A stretch of DNA of 64,000 nucleotides from Paludibacterium paludis (GTDB taxonomy: Bacteria; Pseudomonadota; Gammaproteobacteria; Burkholderiales; Chromobacteriaceae), in contig NZ_CP069161.1 of NCBI RefSeq assembly GCF_018802605.1, positions 3,720,001 through 3,784,000 of the forward strand, written 5' to 3'. Position numbers and translations under genes: made by a program. Shown here piece after piece: positions 9,429 through 19,122 of this stretch. Below the pieces are notes generated by a model. The model was not told where the DNA came from. It saw only the letters and a list, made by a program, of their open reading frames with translations, and did not search any database. Position 1 is the stretch's first letter, and each line of letters starts with the position of its first letter.

Positions 9429-9445
9429 ATTGTGCAGCGCACAAT
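9429..9445. promoter_or_regulatory. Perfect dyad upstream of the small hypothetical gene
   Basis: ATTGTGC-AGC-GCACAAT is a perfect inverted repeat of 7 bp with a 3-nt spacer, placed between the dehydratase stop codon and the ribosome site of the 9417-9034 gene. There is no T run, so it is a poor terminator. An operator for a dimeric regulator is possible. This is inferred from symmetry only. Confidence 0.4.
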
Positions 9446-9450
9446 GAAGA

Positions 9451-11358
9451 CTATAGGCCGCTAACCAACCCGCCGGCAAGCCCGCGCCGTACGATCCAGT
9501 CGCACGTCGACTTCTCGCCCTTGAATTCATGCACGACCTGCTGCATCAGCGCGAACGCCTGTTCGGCATCGAGTTTTCCGCAGGCCTCGCGCAATTGCGC
9601 CATGAATCCGGTCAGCTCCGCCTCGTCGAGGTGGTACTCCGTCGCCCGCATGATCCGCTCGTGCTCCGTCGGCAAAACACTATCGCCGATCAGCAACTCT
9701 TCGTAGAGTTTTTCTCCGGGACGCAGACCCGAGTAACGGATCTCGATATCGCCATGAGGCGACGACTCGTCGCGCACCTCAAGCCCGGACAGATGAATCA
9801 TCCGCCGGGCAAGATCGGCAATACGAACGGGTTTACCCATATCCAGCACGAACACATCGCCGCCTTCCCCCATGGCCCCGGCCTGAATCACCAGTTGGGC
9901 GGCCTCGGGAATGGTCATGAAATAGCGGGTAATATCCGGGTGCGTCACCGTCACCGGCCCGCCCTGCTGGATCTGCCGCTTAAAAAGCGGCACGACCGAA
10001 CCGGAGGATCCCAGCACATTACCGAAACGCACCATCACAAAACGCGTGCCGCTGCCGCGGGCATGGCGCATCTGCAAACACAACTCCGCAAGACGCTTGG
10101 TCGCGCCCATCACATTGGTCGGACGCACCGCCTTGTCGGTGGAGATCAGCACAAAGGTGGCCACACCGGCCGCCTCCGCGGCCCGGGCCGTCGTATCGGT
10201 ACCGATCGCGTTGTTGAGGATACCGGCAACCGGGTTATGTTCGACCATGGGCACGTGTTTGTAGGCCGCCGCATGGTAAACCGTTTCGACACCGAATGCC
10301 GTCATGGCCTGAAGCACCCGGTCGTAATCCGTCACGGAGCCAAGCAAGGCAACCCGTTCGACATCGGGACAGGTTTCCGCCAGTTCGCGGTCGATCGCAT
10401 AGAGCGCGTATTCGGACAACTCGAACAACACCAGCAGACGCGGCCGGCAACGCGCGATCTGGCGTACCAGCTCCGATCCGATCGATCCGCCCGCGCCGGT
10501 CACCATCACAACCCTGTCCTCGATATTGGCGGACATCAGCGCCGGGCGTGGCGGAACAGGATCTCGCCCCAAGAGATCTTCGATGTCCACTTCCTTGAGT
10601 TCCTCGACGCGCACCTCGCCCGACACCAGATCGGCCATGCCGGGCAGACGTTTGATCGGGATGCGCAGCGGTTCGAGGCTCTCGAGAATTTCCTGCTGGC
10701 GCGCCCGGCTCACCGACGGCAGCGCCACGAGAATGGCCTTGGCGGAGGTTTCCTTGACCAACACCGCCAGTTCATTGGGAGCGTGCACCGCCAGACCGCG
10801 GAAGGTTTTGCGCCACAGCGACGGATTGTCGTCGACAAACGCCATCGGGCGGTACTCGCGGCCGGCCTGCAAGGCCAGCATCAACTGGATGCCGGCGCGC
10901 CCCGCCCCGTAGATGAGCACCGGCTCGCGCGGGGCATCCACAGCGTCGATGCGCCGGATGAACCCGCGCAACACGAAACGGCTGCCGCCGATATACGCCA
11001 TGGCGAATACCCAGAAAATCACGATCGATGAGCGCGGGAACGGATCGCTGCGGCTCATGGTGATGACCGCGGTCAGGATCAGTACCGCCAGGGTCACGCC
11101 ATAGAACACGGTGTAGACGATCTTGTCGTCCACGTACTTGATGACCGCCCGGTACAGACCCAATTTGATGAAGATCGGAATCACCCACAGCGGAATCGCC
11201 GCGAAAATCCACAGGTGCGGATTGAGGCGCGGATCCCAGGCTCCGCCCAGACGCAGCACCACGGCGCTCCACAGCGCCAGCGGCAACAGCAGCGCGTCGA
11301 GCAACATCAGCAAGACCATCTTGTGATGGCGGGAAAACGAAAGGAGAGTCTCGAACAT
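9451..11358 (-). CDS. Membrane-bound nucleoside-diphosphate-sugar 4,6-dehydratase (PglF/WbpM/CapD type)
   Basis: This 635-aa protein has four N-terminal transmembrane helices (about residues 10-125), a first Rossmann region (LIYGAGRAGIQLMLAL) and a second SDR catalytic domain beginning MVTGAGGSIGSELVRQI near residue 288. The architecture is that of WbpM, PglF and CapD, which convert UDP-GlcNAc to the 4-keto-6-deoxy sugar. The catalytic region has HAAAYKHVPMVE and STDKAVRPTNVMGATKR, matching the modified SDR active site of this group. It is the last gene of the polysaccharide operon, 2 nt after the sugar transferase. With the DegT aminotransferase and the PglC-like transferase beside it, it probably builds a diamino-trideoxy or quinovosamine-type first sugar. 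Confidence 0.88.
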   Translation of the reverse strand: MFETLLSFSRHHKMVLLMLLDALLLPLALWSAVVLRLGGAWDPRLNPHLWIFAAIPLWVIPIFIKLGLYRAVIKYVDDKIVYTVFYGVTLAVLILTAVITMSRSDPFPRSSIVIFWVFAMAYIGGSRFVLRGFIRRIDAVDAPREPVLIYGAGRAGIQLMLALQAGREYRPMAFVDDNPSLWRKTFRGLAVHAPNELAVLVKETSAKAILVALPSVSRARQQEILESLEPLRIPIKRLPGMADLVSGEVRVEELKEVDIEDLLGRDPVPPRPALMSANIEDRVVMVTGAGGSIGSELVRQIARCRPRLLVLFELSEYALYAIDRELAETCPDVERVALLGSVTDYDRVLQAMTAFGVETVYHAAAYKHVPMVEHNPVAGILNNAIGTDTTARAAEAAGVATFVLISTDKAVRPTNVMGATKRLAELCLQMRHARGSGTRFVMVRFGNVLGSSGSVVPLFKRQIQQGGPVTVTHPDITRYFMTIPEAAQLVIQAGAMGEGGDVFVLDMGKPVRIADLARRMIHLSGLEVRDESSPHGDIEIRYSGLRPGEKLYEELLIGDSVLPTEHERIMRATEYHLDEAELTGFMAQLREACGKLDAEQAFALMQQVVHEFKGEKSTCDWIVRRGLAGGLVSGL

Positions 11359-11360
11359 GG

Positions 11361-11996
11361 TCAGCGCACCACGATGCGGGCAAAGGTGGCAAAAATGATC
11401 CGGATGTCTTCCGGCAGGGTGTGTCCCTGCGCGTAGCGGACATAATAGTCCAGCTTTTCCGGGAGGATTTCCTCGATATAGGCGCGCTCGGGGTCGGCGG
11501 CGCGTCCGAGGATCTCGTTCTCATCGATCATGCGGATCGAGGCCCAGTCGGTGATGCCCGGGCGCACCGACAACACCAGATCGCGCACCGAGTCGGGATA
11601 ATGGGCGACATAGCGCGGCACTTCCGGCCGGGGGCCGACGAGGCTCATGTCCCCAAACAGCACATCGAGCAATTGCGGCAACTCGTCAAGTTTGGACTTG
11701 CGCAGGAAACGGCCGGCGCCGGTCACGCGCTGATCCGTGCCAACGGTCAGTTGCCCCTGACTTTCCGCCATCAGCTGCATGGTGCGGAATTTGTGGATGC
11801 GAAATAGCGTCCCATGGCGGCCGACCCGGACCTGACGGAAGAACACCGGGCCGGGCGAGTCAAGACGGATCCACAGCGCGATCGCGATGAGCAGGGGGGA
11901 CAGCGCCAGCAAGCCCGCCGCCGAAGCGGCAAGGTCAAAGAGGCGCTTGGCGAGCGCGGAACCGGTCCGCGCCTTTGTCACGGCAACCGACTTCAT
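11361..11996 (-). CDS. Initiating sugar-1-phosphate transferase (PglC/WbaP C-terminal type)
   Basis: This monotopic phosphoglycosyl transferase (211 aa) moves a sugar phosphate from a nucleotide sugar to undecaprenyl phosphate, the first membrane step of glycan assembly. The N-terminus holds [25 protein letters not shown] (re-entrant helix), then [25 protein letters not shown] and [23 protein letters not shown], all hallmarks of the family. The start at 11996 forms an ATGA overlap with the upstream aminotransferase, and the frame open further upstream is not used. It is short, like PglC, and lacks the long N-terminal membrane domain of full WbaP. The sugar is probably the product of the neighbouring dehydratase and aminotransferase. 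Confidence 0.87.
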   Translation of the reverse strand: MKSVAVTKARTGSALAKRLFDLAASAAGLLALSPLLIAIALWIRLDSPGPVFFRQVRVGRHGTLFRIHKFRTMQLMAESQGQLTVGTDQRVTGAGRFLRKSKLDELPQLLDVLFGDMSLVGPRPEVPRYVAHYPDSVRDLVLSVRPGITDWASIRMIDENEILGRAADPERAYIEEILPEKLDYYVRYAQGHTLPEDIRIIFATFARIVVR

Positions 11997-13153
11997 GCCC
12001 CGAGAATCTCCCGGACGGCGGCGATCACGCGGGTCTGGTCCTGGTCGGTCATGCGGGTATAGAGCGGCAAGGTCACTTCCGCCTCGAACGCGGCCTGGGC
12101 GTTCGGGAACCGCGCGGGAGTCAGCTGGTATCCGTCGCGCCATACCGGGTGCAAATGCAGTGGAATGAAGTGAACCGAGCAGCCGATACCTTTTTCGGAC
12201 ATGGCGATGATGAAGTCGTCGCGCTTGATACCGGCTTCCGCGGTCAAACGAACCGGATACAGGTGCCAGGAATGCAGGTCGCCGGCATGAACGGGCCGCG
12301 GAGGCAGAATCAGCGGCAGATCGCTCAGTTCCCGGTCATAGCGGTCGGCCATCGCCTGACGCTTTTCATGAAAACCACCCAGGCGGCGTAATTGGTGAAT
12401 GCCGATGGCCGCGCCGATATCGGGCATGTTGTACTTGAAGCCGGGTTCGATGACTTCGTAGAACCAGGCCGGGGTCTTGGACACATAGCGGTCGAAAGCG
12501 TCGCGGCTGATGCCGTGCAGGCGCATGATCTTGCAGCGCTTGATGATCTCCGGATGCGCCGACACGACCATCCCCCCCTCCCCGGTGGTCATCGTCTTGT
12601 TGGCGTAGAAACTGAATACCGTCACGTCGCTGGCGAGGGTGCCGATACGCCGGCCCTTGTAGGTGGTCGGCAGCGAGTGCGCCGCATCCTCGACGACCTT
12701 GAGGCCGTGCTCGCGCGCGATGGCGAGGATCTCGTCCATCTCGCACGCCAGCCCGGCGAAATGCACCGGCACGATCGCGCGGGTTTTCTCGGTGATGGCG
12801 GCACGGATCGCCGCGGGGTCGATGTTGAACGTGGCCGGATCGATATCGACGATCACCGGATGCGCGCCAAGGTAGCGCACGACTTCGGCCGTGGCGGTAA
12901 AGGTGTAGGACGGCACGATGACCTCGTCGCCCTCCCGCACACCGACCGCCTCGAGCGCGAGGTGCAGACCGGCGGTCGCCGAGTTGACGGCGATCGCCTC
13001 CACGCCGTCGCCCAGGTAAGCGGCGAAGTCCGCTTCGAACTGGCGGGTTTTCGGGCCGGTGGTCACCCAGCCCGAGCGCAATGCGCTGACGACTTCATTG
13101 ATTTCCTCTTCTCCAATATTGGGAAGGGCGAACGGCAGAAATTCTTGGCTCAT
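11993..13153 (-). CDS. DegT/DnrJ/EryC1/StrS family sugar aminotransferase
   Basis: This PLP-dependent sugar aminotransferase (386 aa) has the PLP lysine in [15 protein letters not shown], the aspartate region VVEDAAHS, and the N-terminal [17 protein letters not shown] typical of enzymes that aminate 4-keto sugars (PglE, ArnB and similar). It overlaps the phosphoglycosyl transferase by 4 nt and is two genes from the 4,6-dehydratase, so the three probably form a PglF-PglE-PglC-like unit. The PglD-type acetyltransferase expected in a bacillosamine pathway is not next to it. Confidence 0.85.
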   Translation of the reverse strand: MSQEFLPFALPNIGEEEINEVVSALRSGWVTTGPKTRQFEADFAAYLGDGVEAIAVNSATAGLHLALEAVGVREGDEVIVPSYTFTATAEVVRYLGAHPVIVDIDPATFNIDPAAIRAAITEKTRAIVPVHFAGLACEMDEILAIAREHGLKVVEDAAHSLPTTYKGRRIGTLASDVTVFSFYANKTMTTGEGGMVVSAHPEIIKRCKIMRLHGISRDAFDRYVSKTPAWFYEVIEPGFKYNMPDIGAAIGIHQLRRLGGFHEKRQAMADRYDRELSDLPLILPPRPVHAGDLHSWHLYPVRLTAEAGIKRDDFIIAMSEKGIGCSVHFIPLHLHPVWRDGYQLTPARFPNAQAAFEAEVTLPLYTRMTDQDQTRVIAAVREILGA

Positions 13154-13171
13154 AATCTTTTGTCTCGATGT

Positions 13172-14419
13172 TCACTCAGCTTGTCCGGCACCGCCATTGC
13201 ATGCCTGCAAGAAACGATGCGCCAGAACCCGGTAATCGTGCCGGGCCAAAATATACTCGCGACCGGCCGCGCCCATGGCGCGCCGCTCCTCGGAGGAGAG
13301 CGCCATCATGGAGCGCACGGCGCCGGCGATGGCGACAGGATCCTCGGAGCCGATGGACAATCCCGCCCCCGCCTCCTTGACCATATCGTTGCCGGCGTCC
13401 ACCGAATGGATCACCGGTCGCGCCGCCATCATGTAATCGAAAAGCTTGTTGGGGTTGATGCCGAAACGGTAGATCGGCAACTTGCGCCAGCCGATGAACA
13501 GCGCATCCATGCGGGCCAGAAATGCCGGCACCGCCCGCTTCGGGATCGCCGGCAGGAAATGGACATTGCCCAGGCCCAGCGTTCTGGCGGCGGCCACGAG
13601 TCCGGCCTTGTCGGGCCCATCGCCGACCAGCACGAAAGCGACGGGTTCGTCCTTGAGGCTGGCGGCGGCCTCGAGCAGAAAATCCAGCGCATTGGCCAAA
13701 CCGTGGCCACCCGCGTACCCCAGCAAAAACCGGCCTTCGCTTTCCAGCCGGTAAATCAGTTCGTCGTGCTCGCGCGGCAATGGCAAACCATCATCGTCCC
13801 ATTCGGTCAAATCCACTCCGTTTGGAATGACATGATACTTGTCCGGAGCCATGCCGTGGGCTTGCATGTGGTCGCGCGCGCACGGCAGCATGGAAACGAC
13901 CGTATCGGCATTGCGGTATCCATAATCTTCGGCCCACTGCAGAAGCATGACAAAAGGATGGCGCGGCGACATTCCGCCGACTTCGACCGGCGTCAGCGGC
14001 CACAGATCGTGCACTTCATAGGCGAGTTTCGCGCCGCACTCGCGCGCGATCCGTTTGGCCGGAATCGTATCCAGAGGGTAGGTGCTCGACGCGATCACCA
14101 GATCCGGCGAATACGTTTTGCGCAAGGTTCGCCAGGCGCGCATCAGGGCCAACAGGAAACCGAAGATGTTGATCACACGCCCGACGCCATTGCCGTCATA
14201 ACGCGGAGTGCGGCACCACAGGTAGCGGATGCCGTCGATGCTCTGCTCATGCGTCGCGCCCTGGAATATCGGGTTTTTCTGGCGCAAGTGCGACTGATCC
14301 GCCGCCACCATCACCACCTCATGGCCGGCTTTCACCCATTCGCGGGCAAGATAGTAGGGACGGAACTCCATGCCGTGCTCGGGTGAGCCGGCGTAATGAT
14401 TGATATAAAGGATTTTCAT
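13172..14419 (-). CDS. Glycosyltransferase family 4 protein
   Basis: This GT-B-fold glycosyltransferase (415 aa) begins MKILYINHYAGSPEHGMEFR and has the acceptor-side motif YEVHDLWP. The donor-binding half carries GYAGGHGLANALDFLLEA and the GINPNKLFDYMMAARPVI segment typical of GT4 enzymes such as WbuB-like fucosamine transferases. The ATG at 14419 overlaps the stop of the upstream GT4 gene (ATGA). The long open frame above that start is a shadow. The linkage and sugar are unknown. Confidence 0.86.
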   Translation of the reverse strand: MKILYINHYAGSPEHGMEFRPYYLAREWVKAGHEVVMVAADQSHLRQKNPIFQGATHEQSIDGIRYLWCRTPRYDGNGVGRVINIFGFLLALMRAWRTLRKTYSPDLVIASSTYPLDTIPAKRIARECGAKLAYEVHDLWPLTPVEVGGMSPRHPFVMLLQWAEDYGYRNADTVVSMLPCARDHMQAHGMAPDKYHVIPNGVDLTEWDDDGLPLPREHDELIYRLESEGRFLLGYAGGHGLANALDFLLEAAASLKDEPVAFVLVGDGPDKAGLVAAARTLGLGNVHFLPAIPKRAVPAFLARMDALFIGWRKLPIYRFGINPNKLFDYMMAARPVIHSVDAGNDMVKEAGAGLSIGSEDPVAIAGAVRSMMALSSEERRAMGAAGREYILARHDYRVLAHRFLQACNGGAGQAE

Positions 14420-15525
14420 TGGTCGTGTACCTCGAGCGACCGGTAGAGCGAGCACAATTTCTCGGCTTCCGCCGCCCAGCTGTAGCGGGCCAGGACGGCG
14501 CGCTGTCCGGCACGGCCCATCGCGGCGGCGGTGCCGTCGTCCTGCATGAGGGTTCGGATCGCGGACGCGATCGCGGACGGATCCTGCGGATCCACCAGGA
14601 GACCGCAGCCCGCATCGTCGACGATCTCGCGCCACACCGGGAAATCGGACGCGATCACCGGCATGCCCGCGGCCATGTATTCGAACAGTTTGATCGGCAG
14701 CGCATCCACATAGTTGGGCGTCGGAAACAGCGTAACAAGGCCGATCTTTGAGCGCGCCAGCACGTCGGCCACGCCGGCGCGATCCAGCACGCCAAGATCG
14801 TTGACCCGGCTCCAGCCGGGCTGGCTTTCCAGTTCGGCGCGCAGGTCGGATTCGCTCCAGGGCCCGGCAAGATTCAAACGCGCGTCGGTATCCGGCAAGG
14901 CGGCCACGATCGGGCCGATCCCGCGAATACGGGAAATCCCGCCGATATAGCACACCTCGTTGCGGCGGCTGTCCCACGGCGTATCGCGCACCAGCTCTTC
15001 GAGAATGGGGAAATTGCAAATATCCACCGAACGGGCGTTCAAGGCTTCGAAGCGCTTGCGGATATGCGGCGTCGACGTCACGATGGCGTCGAAACGGCGC
15101 GCGGCGAAATGCTCCAGGGTTTCCACCGAACCGGATACGGCAGGACGCAGCCACCCGGGGATCCAGTGCTTGGCCATGACCTGTCGCGGCACGTCTTCGT
15201 GCACATCGTAGACAACCTTGATGCCGGCCTGCTTCAGACGTACCGCGACGGGCAACAGCTCCGGGTCATGAAAATGCGCCACATCCGGCCTTAGCGCCAA
15301 CGTGGCCTGATAAACGCGGCGCACCGTGCCGGTCATTCGTCCAAGACGTCCTCCCGAATGCGCGCCGACATCCACGATGCGGATCGAGTCGCGGATTTCC
15401 TCGCCCTTTCCATCCGCGACGATCAGGGTTACCTCGTGTCCGGCCGCGGCAAGGGCATGGCATTCTTTTACAAATATTCTTATGTCGTAGCGCGGGTGAG
15501 CACTGGTCAGATGTGCGATTTTCAT
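14416..15525 (-). CDS. Glycosyltransferase family 4 protein
   Basis: This GT-B glycosyltransferase (369 aa) has the N-terminal domain MKIAHLTSAHPRYDIRIF...HFHDPELLPVA and the C-terminal donor site with LPIKLFEYMAAGMPVIASDF and the E-x7-E-like region ending GLLVDPQDP. It resembles the GT4 enzymes of O-antigen clusters. It follows the glycosyltransferase at 15541 by 15 nt and overlaps the next glycosyltransferase by 4 nt, so the three glycosyltransferases are translated from one message. Confidence 0.86.
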   Translation of the reverse strand: MKIAHLTSAHPRYDIRIFVKECHALAAAGHEVTLIVADGKGEEIRDSIRIVDVGAHSGGRLGRMTGTVRRVYQATLALRPDVAHFHDPELLPVAVRLKQAGIKVVYDVHEDVPRQVMAKHWIPGWLRPAVSGSVETLEHFAARRFDAIVTSTPHIRKRFEALNARSVDICNFPILEELVRDTPWDSRRNEVCYIGGISRIRGIGPIVAALPDTDARLNLAGPWSESDLRAELESQPGWSRVNDLGVLDRAGVADVLARSKIGLVTLFPTPNYVDALPIKLFEYMAAGMPVIASDFPVWREIVDDAGCGLLVDPQDPSAIASAIRTLMQDDGTAAAMGRAGQRAVLARYSWAAEAEKLCSLYRSLEVHDQ

Positions 15526-15540
15526 GGTATCGGTCCCGTT

Positions 15541-16617
15541 CTATTCGGAGCGGCTTTGCAAGCTGGCATAGATCTCTGCAAAACGCCGCATGTTCGGTTC
15601 GTGCAATGCCTTGGCGGCCACCAGATTGCGGTTGATGGCCGCGATGCGCTCGAGGGCGTTGCCGTCCTCGGCCATGAGCATGGCCTCGCGCAGCGGCACC
15701 GAGAGCGTGGCGATGTCCTCGACAATCTTGCCGTTCAACCCGTCGATCACCCATTCGCCGTTGGCGGGCAAGTTGGAAAGAACCGGCAGGCATCCGTGCC
15801 CCATCGCCTCGAGAAGGCTGATGCTGGTGGCATCGGAACTCGGCACACTGACGAACACCCGGCTATCACGATACAGGCCCGCCAACACATCGGTCTTGAC
15901 GAAACCGGTAAAACTCACGCGCTGGAGCGTCAATGACGCGGCCAAGGCCTTGAGCGAGTCGGTTTCTTCTCCGCTGGCGGCGACCGTCAGGGACCAGTCG
16001 GCAAAACGGTTATCGTTTTCCACATCGCGCCAGGCACGCAGGATCGCGTCGATACGGTAAAGCGGCTTGTGCAGCCGGCAGGACAGCACCCGGCGCGGCC
16101 GGCTGACGAAATCGGGTTCGGGCGGCAAGGCGTCCATACCGAAATTGAGAACCTTGATCGCGGGCCCCTCGCCGGCCAGCTCCCGGATGACGGCGGCCAT
16201 ATGCAGCGAATCGGAGGTGACCACCGAAGCGGCGGCCAGATTCGTGCTCACCATGCGGCGCATCAGCGCATTCTGCCTCGGCAACAGCAGGACATCGGAG
16301 CCCCACGCCGACAGAACCAGGGGAGCGGGACACCCTTGCAGGGCGCGCACGGCATGCCAGGCCACGCTATTGGCCTGATGGACATGAACCATGTCCGGTT
16401 CGATGCGTCTGGCCCAGTCCCGGATTCGTCCGGCGGTTCGCAGCGCCTTGAGGCCAAAATCCACCGTCAGCGTACCGGCCAGGTTGGCCGGACGCCGTTC
16501 CGGCGGCACATCGGTGTTGCACACCAGATAAATCCGGCCAACGTGCGGGGCGATGCCCGCGAGATAGCGCCAGGTATGCACCGAGGCCGAACCGATCAAC
16601 AGCAGCCGTTCTACCAT
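15541..16617 (-). CDS. Glycosyltransferase (family 4-like)
   Basis: This 358-aa protein starts MVERLLLIGSASVHTWRY. It has the N-terminal MVHVHQANSVAWHA and LSAWGSDVLLLP segments and the C-terminal FVSVPSSDATSISLLEAMGHGCLPV motif of GT4 enzymes. The start at 16617 follows GGGAGCTGGC and overlaps the upstream aminotransferase by 7 nt. The frame is open another 101 codons upstream, but that part overlaps the aminotransferase gene and was discarded. The sugar specificity is unknown. Confidence 0.82.
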   Translation of the reverse strand: MVERLLLIGSASVHTWRYLAGIAPHVGRIYLVCNTDVPPERRPANLAGTLTVDFGLKALRTAGRIRDWARRIEPDMVHVHQANSVAWHAVRALQGCPAPLVLSAWGSDVLLLPRQNALMRRMVSTNLAAASVVTSDSLHMAAVIRELAGEGPAIKVLNFGMDALPPEPDFVSRPRRVLSCRLHKPLYRIDAILRAWRDVENDNRFADWSLTVAASGEETDSLKALAASLTLQRVSFTGFVKTDVLAGLYRDSRVFVSVPSSDATSISLLEAMGHGCLPVLSNLPANGEWVIDGLNGKIVEDIATLSVPLREAMLMAEDGNALERIAAINRNLVAAKALHEPNMRRFAEIYASLQSRSE

Positions 16618-17822
16618 GCCAGCTCCCCGATGGCCGTGCGCAGACGGCCCAGTTTGTCGTCGAGACCGCCGTCCCCCGCGAGCGCGATATTGACCGGCAG
16701 ATTGAACACTTCCGCCGCCAGGCGCTCGCCTTCCGGGCAATCTCCGGGCATATAGCCGTGGCGGAACGATCCGCGCGGATGGATCGGATCGTCGAACCAG
16801 ATACCCACCGGCAAACCCGAGGCATCCGCCAGACGGCGTGCCATCGCCATCTTGTCGCCCCGGGCTGCGGCCAGGCGGAAGGGGTAACGCACCCAGTGAA
16901 CATCCGGTCCGGCCTCCCACACGGTGACGCCGGGCAGATCCGCCAGCGCGTTCCGGTAGCGGTCCGCCAGCACCGCCTTGGCCTCGCGGATAGCCGCGAG
17001 GCGCCGCAACTGGGGCAGAATCAGCGCGGCCGACAGCGTGGCCAGCCGTTTTGGCGCATGCACGGCGCCGTCACGCACCTCGTCGTCACCCGAACGGTAA
17101 ATCAGACCGGTGCGCCGCGCCAGCGCCATCCATGCCCGGCCGGCGAGGGCTGTCCGGATGGACAGCAGATGCCCGGCCAGGGTAACGGCAAGACGCCACT
17201 GCCCGAACCGGCTCACCCGCTCGACCGGCATGCCGGCAAACGACATGGAGGCGGGCAGGAGCGCCAGTCCACCGACACCGCCGGTCAGATTCTTGGAGTA
17301 CTCGAAACTGAAAAACGCGCCGTCATGCCCCGTGCCAAGCCACCGCCCCCGGTTATCGAGACTGCCGAGGCCATGGGCGGCATCGTCGAGGAAGCGGACG
17401 CCGGGATAACGCGCGCGCACGGCATCCGGCACCCGCGACACCATGCCGAAATTGTGCGGAACAATGACCGCCCGCGTAGCCGGCGTCATCGCGCGCGAAA
17501 GCGCCTCCCAATCGTAGGAGAGCGTACTTTCCTGTACATCGCAAAACACGATCCGGGCGCCGCGCGCCGCGATCTGATTGGGCACCACGACACAGGTATA
17601 CGCCGGCACGATCACGTCGTCGCCGGGTCCGATCCGGTAGGCGTCGAGCAGGGCGCCCAGCGCGCTTCGTCCGGCATCGAACCAGCGAATCTGCCATGCC
17701 TCGCCGATCTGGGCTTCGACCAGGCGAGAGAGACGCGCCTCAAGCCCGTCGGGGCGAAGAAACGGCGCGGTCAGCAACGCCGACAGGAACGCACCCGGCA
17801 TCAGGGAATTGCAGGTCAGCAT
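16611..17822 (-). CDS. DegT-like PLP aminotransferase, divergent member
   Basis: This 403-aa protein is related to the DegT/DnrJ/EryC1/StrS group. The PLP lysine lies in FSFEYSKNLTGGVGG, and FLDDAAHGLGS holds the cofactor aspartate. PAYTCVVVPNQIAARGARIVFCDV is the usual strand-and-loop before it. It is more divergent than the other two aminotransferases of this operon. The start at 17822 has GAGGAGCC upstream and overlaps the flippase stop by 7 nt; the ORF is open much further upstream, but that region is the flippase gene. It may install a second amino group on one of the sugars. Confidence 0.78.
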   Translation of the reverse strand: MLTCNSLMPGAFLSALLTAPFLRPDGLEARLSRLVEAQIGEAWQIRWFDAGRSALGALLDAYRIGPGDDVIVPAYTCVVVPNQIAARGARIVFCDVQESTLSYDWEALSRAMTPATRAVIVPHNFGMVSRVPDAVRARYPGVRFLDDAAHGLGSLDNRGRWLGTGHDGAFFSFEYSKNLTGGVGGLALLPASMSFAGMPVERVSRFGQWRLAVTLAGHLLSIRTALAGRAWMALARRTGLIYRSGDDEVRDGAVHAPKRLATLSAALILPQLRRLAAIREAKAVLADRYRNALADLPGVTVWEAGPDVHWVRYPFRLAAARGDKMAMARRLADASGLPVGIWFDDPIHPRGSFRHGYMPGDCPEGERLAAEVFNLPVNIALAGDGGLDDKLGRLRTAIGELAW

Positions 17823-19120
17823 GGCACGGCTCCTCGACAACGCCGGTCTTCGCGCCGGCACAATCGCAGCACCCAGATCGTATAACTGGCCAGGTACAAC
17901 GACATCACGACGCTCATCGTGGCGAATGCCCAGACCGTATCGCGCGTCATGACAATCACCGCCGCGAACGCGGCCAAGTTGGCGCTCAACCAACCCAGAG
18001 CCAGAGCGAACGACGTGCGCTGGCGCTTGAGCACCATGGGCACCATGAATGCCGGAGCGCAAGCGAAAGACAGGAAAAAGCTTGGCGCGAGAATGGCCGC
18101 CAATCGCCCGGCCTCGCCCCAGGCGGAACCGAATACCAGGGAAAACAGCCACTCGCCCCGTGCTGCCAGCAGGCCGAAAGGCAGCACGGCCAACGCAGCG
18201 AGCAGCTTCAGGGTCTTGCACAGCACCGGACGCAACGGGCGCCCCCGGGTATGGGCTTCGGCCAGATCGCGGTAAATGACCTGGGACACCGCCTGTCCGA
18301 CGATGGCGGCGGGCAGTTTGAGCACGCGCAACACCAGACCGTAATACCCGACCACGGCCGTGCCGGCGAAATGAGCGATCAACCACAGCAGGAACGAGTC
18401 CTGCAGGGCGACGGCAAACGCATGAGGCGTGTTGACGGCGGGAAACTCGCGGTATTGCCAGGCCAGACGTTTGAGGCCCTCGACCGATACACCCGAGAAG
18501 CAGGCGAACCGTTCGTTCATGTCGCGCCGCCATTCGCCCAGCAGCGCGGCGGCCTGGCCGGCCGTCTGGCCGATGATCAGCGCCGCGACACCAAAACCGG
18601 CGAAACCGCCGGCGATCTGCACGGCGGTCAGCGTCAGGGCCTGGGCGACCCGGCCTTGCGCATTGGCGTCGTAGCGGCGCAAGCGGTTGTTGCGGTTGAC
18701 CCAGATCTGGGCCGCGCCCGCGCACCACAGGGAGACCGGCAAAAACAGCAGCCAGGGCGCCAGTTCGGCCGCGCCAAGCCAGGTGGCGATCGCTTCGCGC
18801 GCGGCGAGCGCGGGCAGCAGGGCCGCGACGGACAACGCCGTGCACACGATCATGGCGAGCGCCAGAAGATGGGTCGCGTCGCGGTCCTCGGCCGGCAGCA
18901 CGACGGCGAGCTCGTAGCGCCCCCCCGCCGCCACGGCGAGATTGGAGAGCCAGGACACGAACAGCGTCAGCAGCGCGAACTCGTTCGGGCTATAGAGCCG
19001 GGTCAGCAGCGGAGAAAACAGCAGCGGGATGGCCATGGCCAGCGTCGCGCCGCCGGCCAGTGTCAGGACGCTGCGCAGGAAAGCCCCGCGCAACATCGAG
19101 GTCAGTCGTCGTGCCGGCAC
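17816..19120 (-). CDS. Wzx-type oligosaccharide flippase
   Basis: This polytopic membrane protein (434 aa, about 12 hydrophobic segments) belongs to the polysaccharide-transport (MOP/Wzx) superfamily. It would flip lipid-linked repeat units across the inner membrane. The N-terminal half has PLLTRLYSPNEFALLTLFVSWLS and later GYYGLVLRVLKLPAAIVGQAVSQV, both typical of Wzx. GTG at 19120 is preceded by GGGG two bases after the WbpE stop; ATG at 19096 is an alternative start. No Wzy polymerase or Wzz regulator is present nearby. Confidence 0.85.
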   Translation of the reverse strand: MPARRLTSMLRGAFLRSVLTLAGGATLAMAIPLLFSPLLTRLYSPNEFALLTLFVSWLSNLAVAAGGRYELAVVLPAEDRDATHLLALAMIVCTALSVAALLPALAAREAIATWLGAAELAPWLLFLPVSLWCAGAAQIWVNRNNRLRRYDANAQGRVAQALTLTAVQIAGGFAGFGVAALIIGQTAGQAAALLGEWRRDMNERFACFSGVSVEGLKRLAWQYREFPAVNTPHAFAVALQDSFLLWLIAHFAGTAVVGYYGLVLRVLKLPAAIVGQAVSQVIYRDLAEAHTRGRPLRPVLCKTLKLLAALAVLPFGLLAARGEWLFSLVFGSAWGEAGRLAAILAPSFFLSFACAPAFMVPMVLKRQRTSFALALGWLSANLAAFAAVIVMTRDTVWAFATMSVVMSLYLASYTIWVLRLCRREDRRCRGAVPC

Positions 19121-19122
19121 GC

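Noticed and set aside
12392..14386. 664-codon plus-strand open frame over the aminotransferase and GT4 genes
   Set aside because: It is antisense to two well-supported genes and has shadow-type composition.
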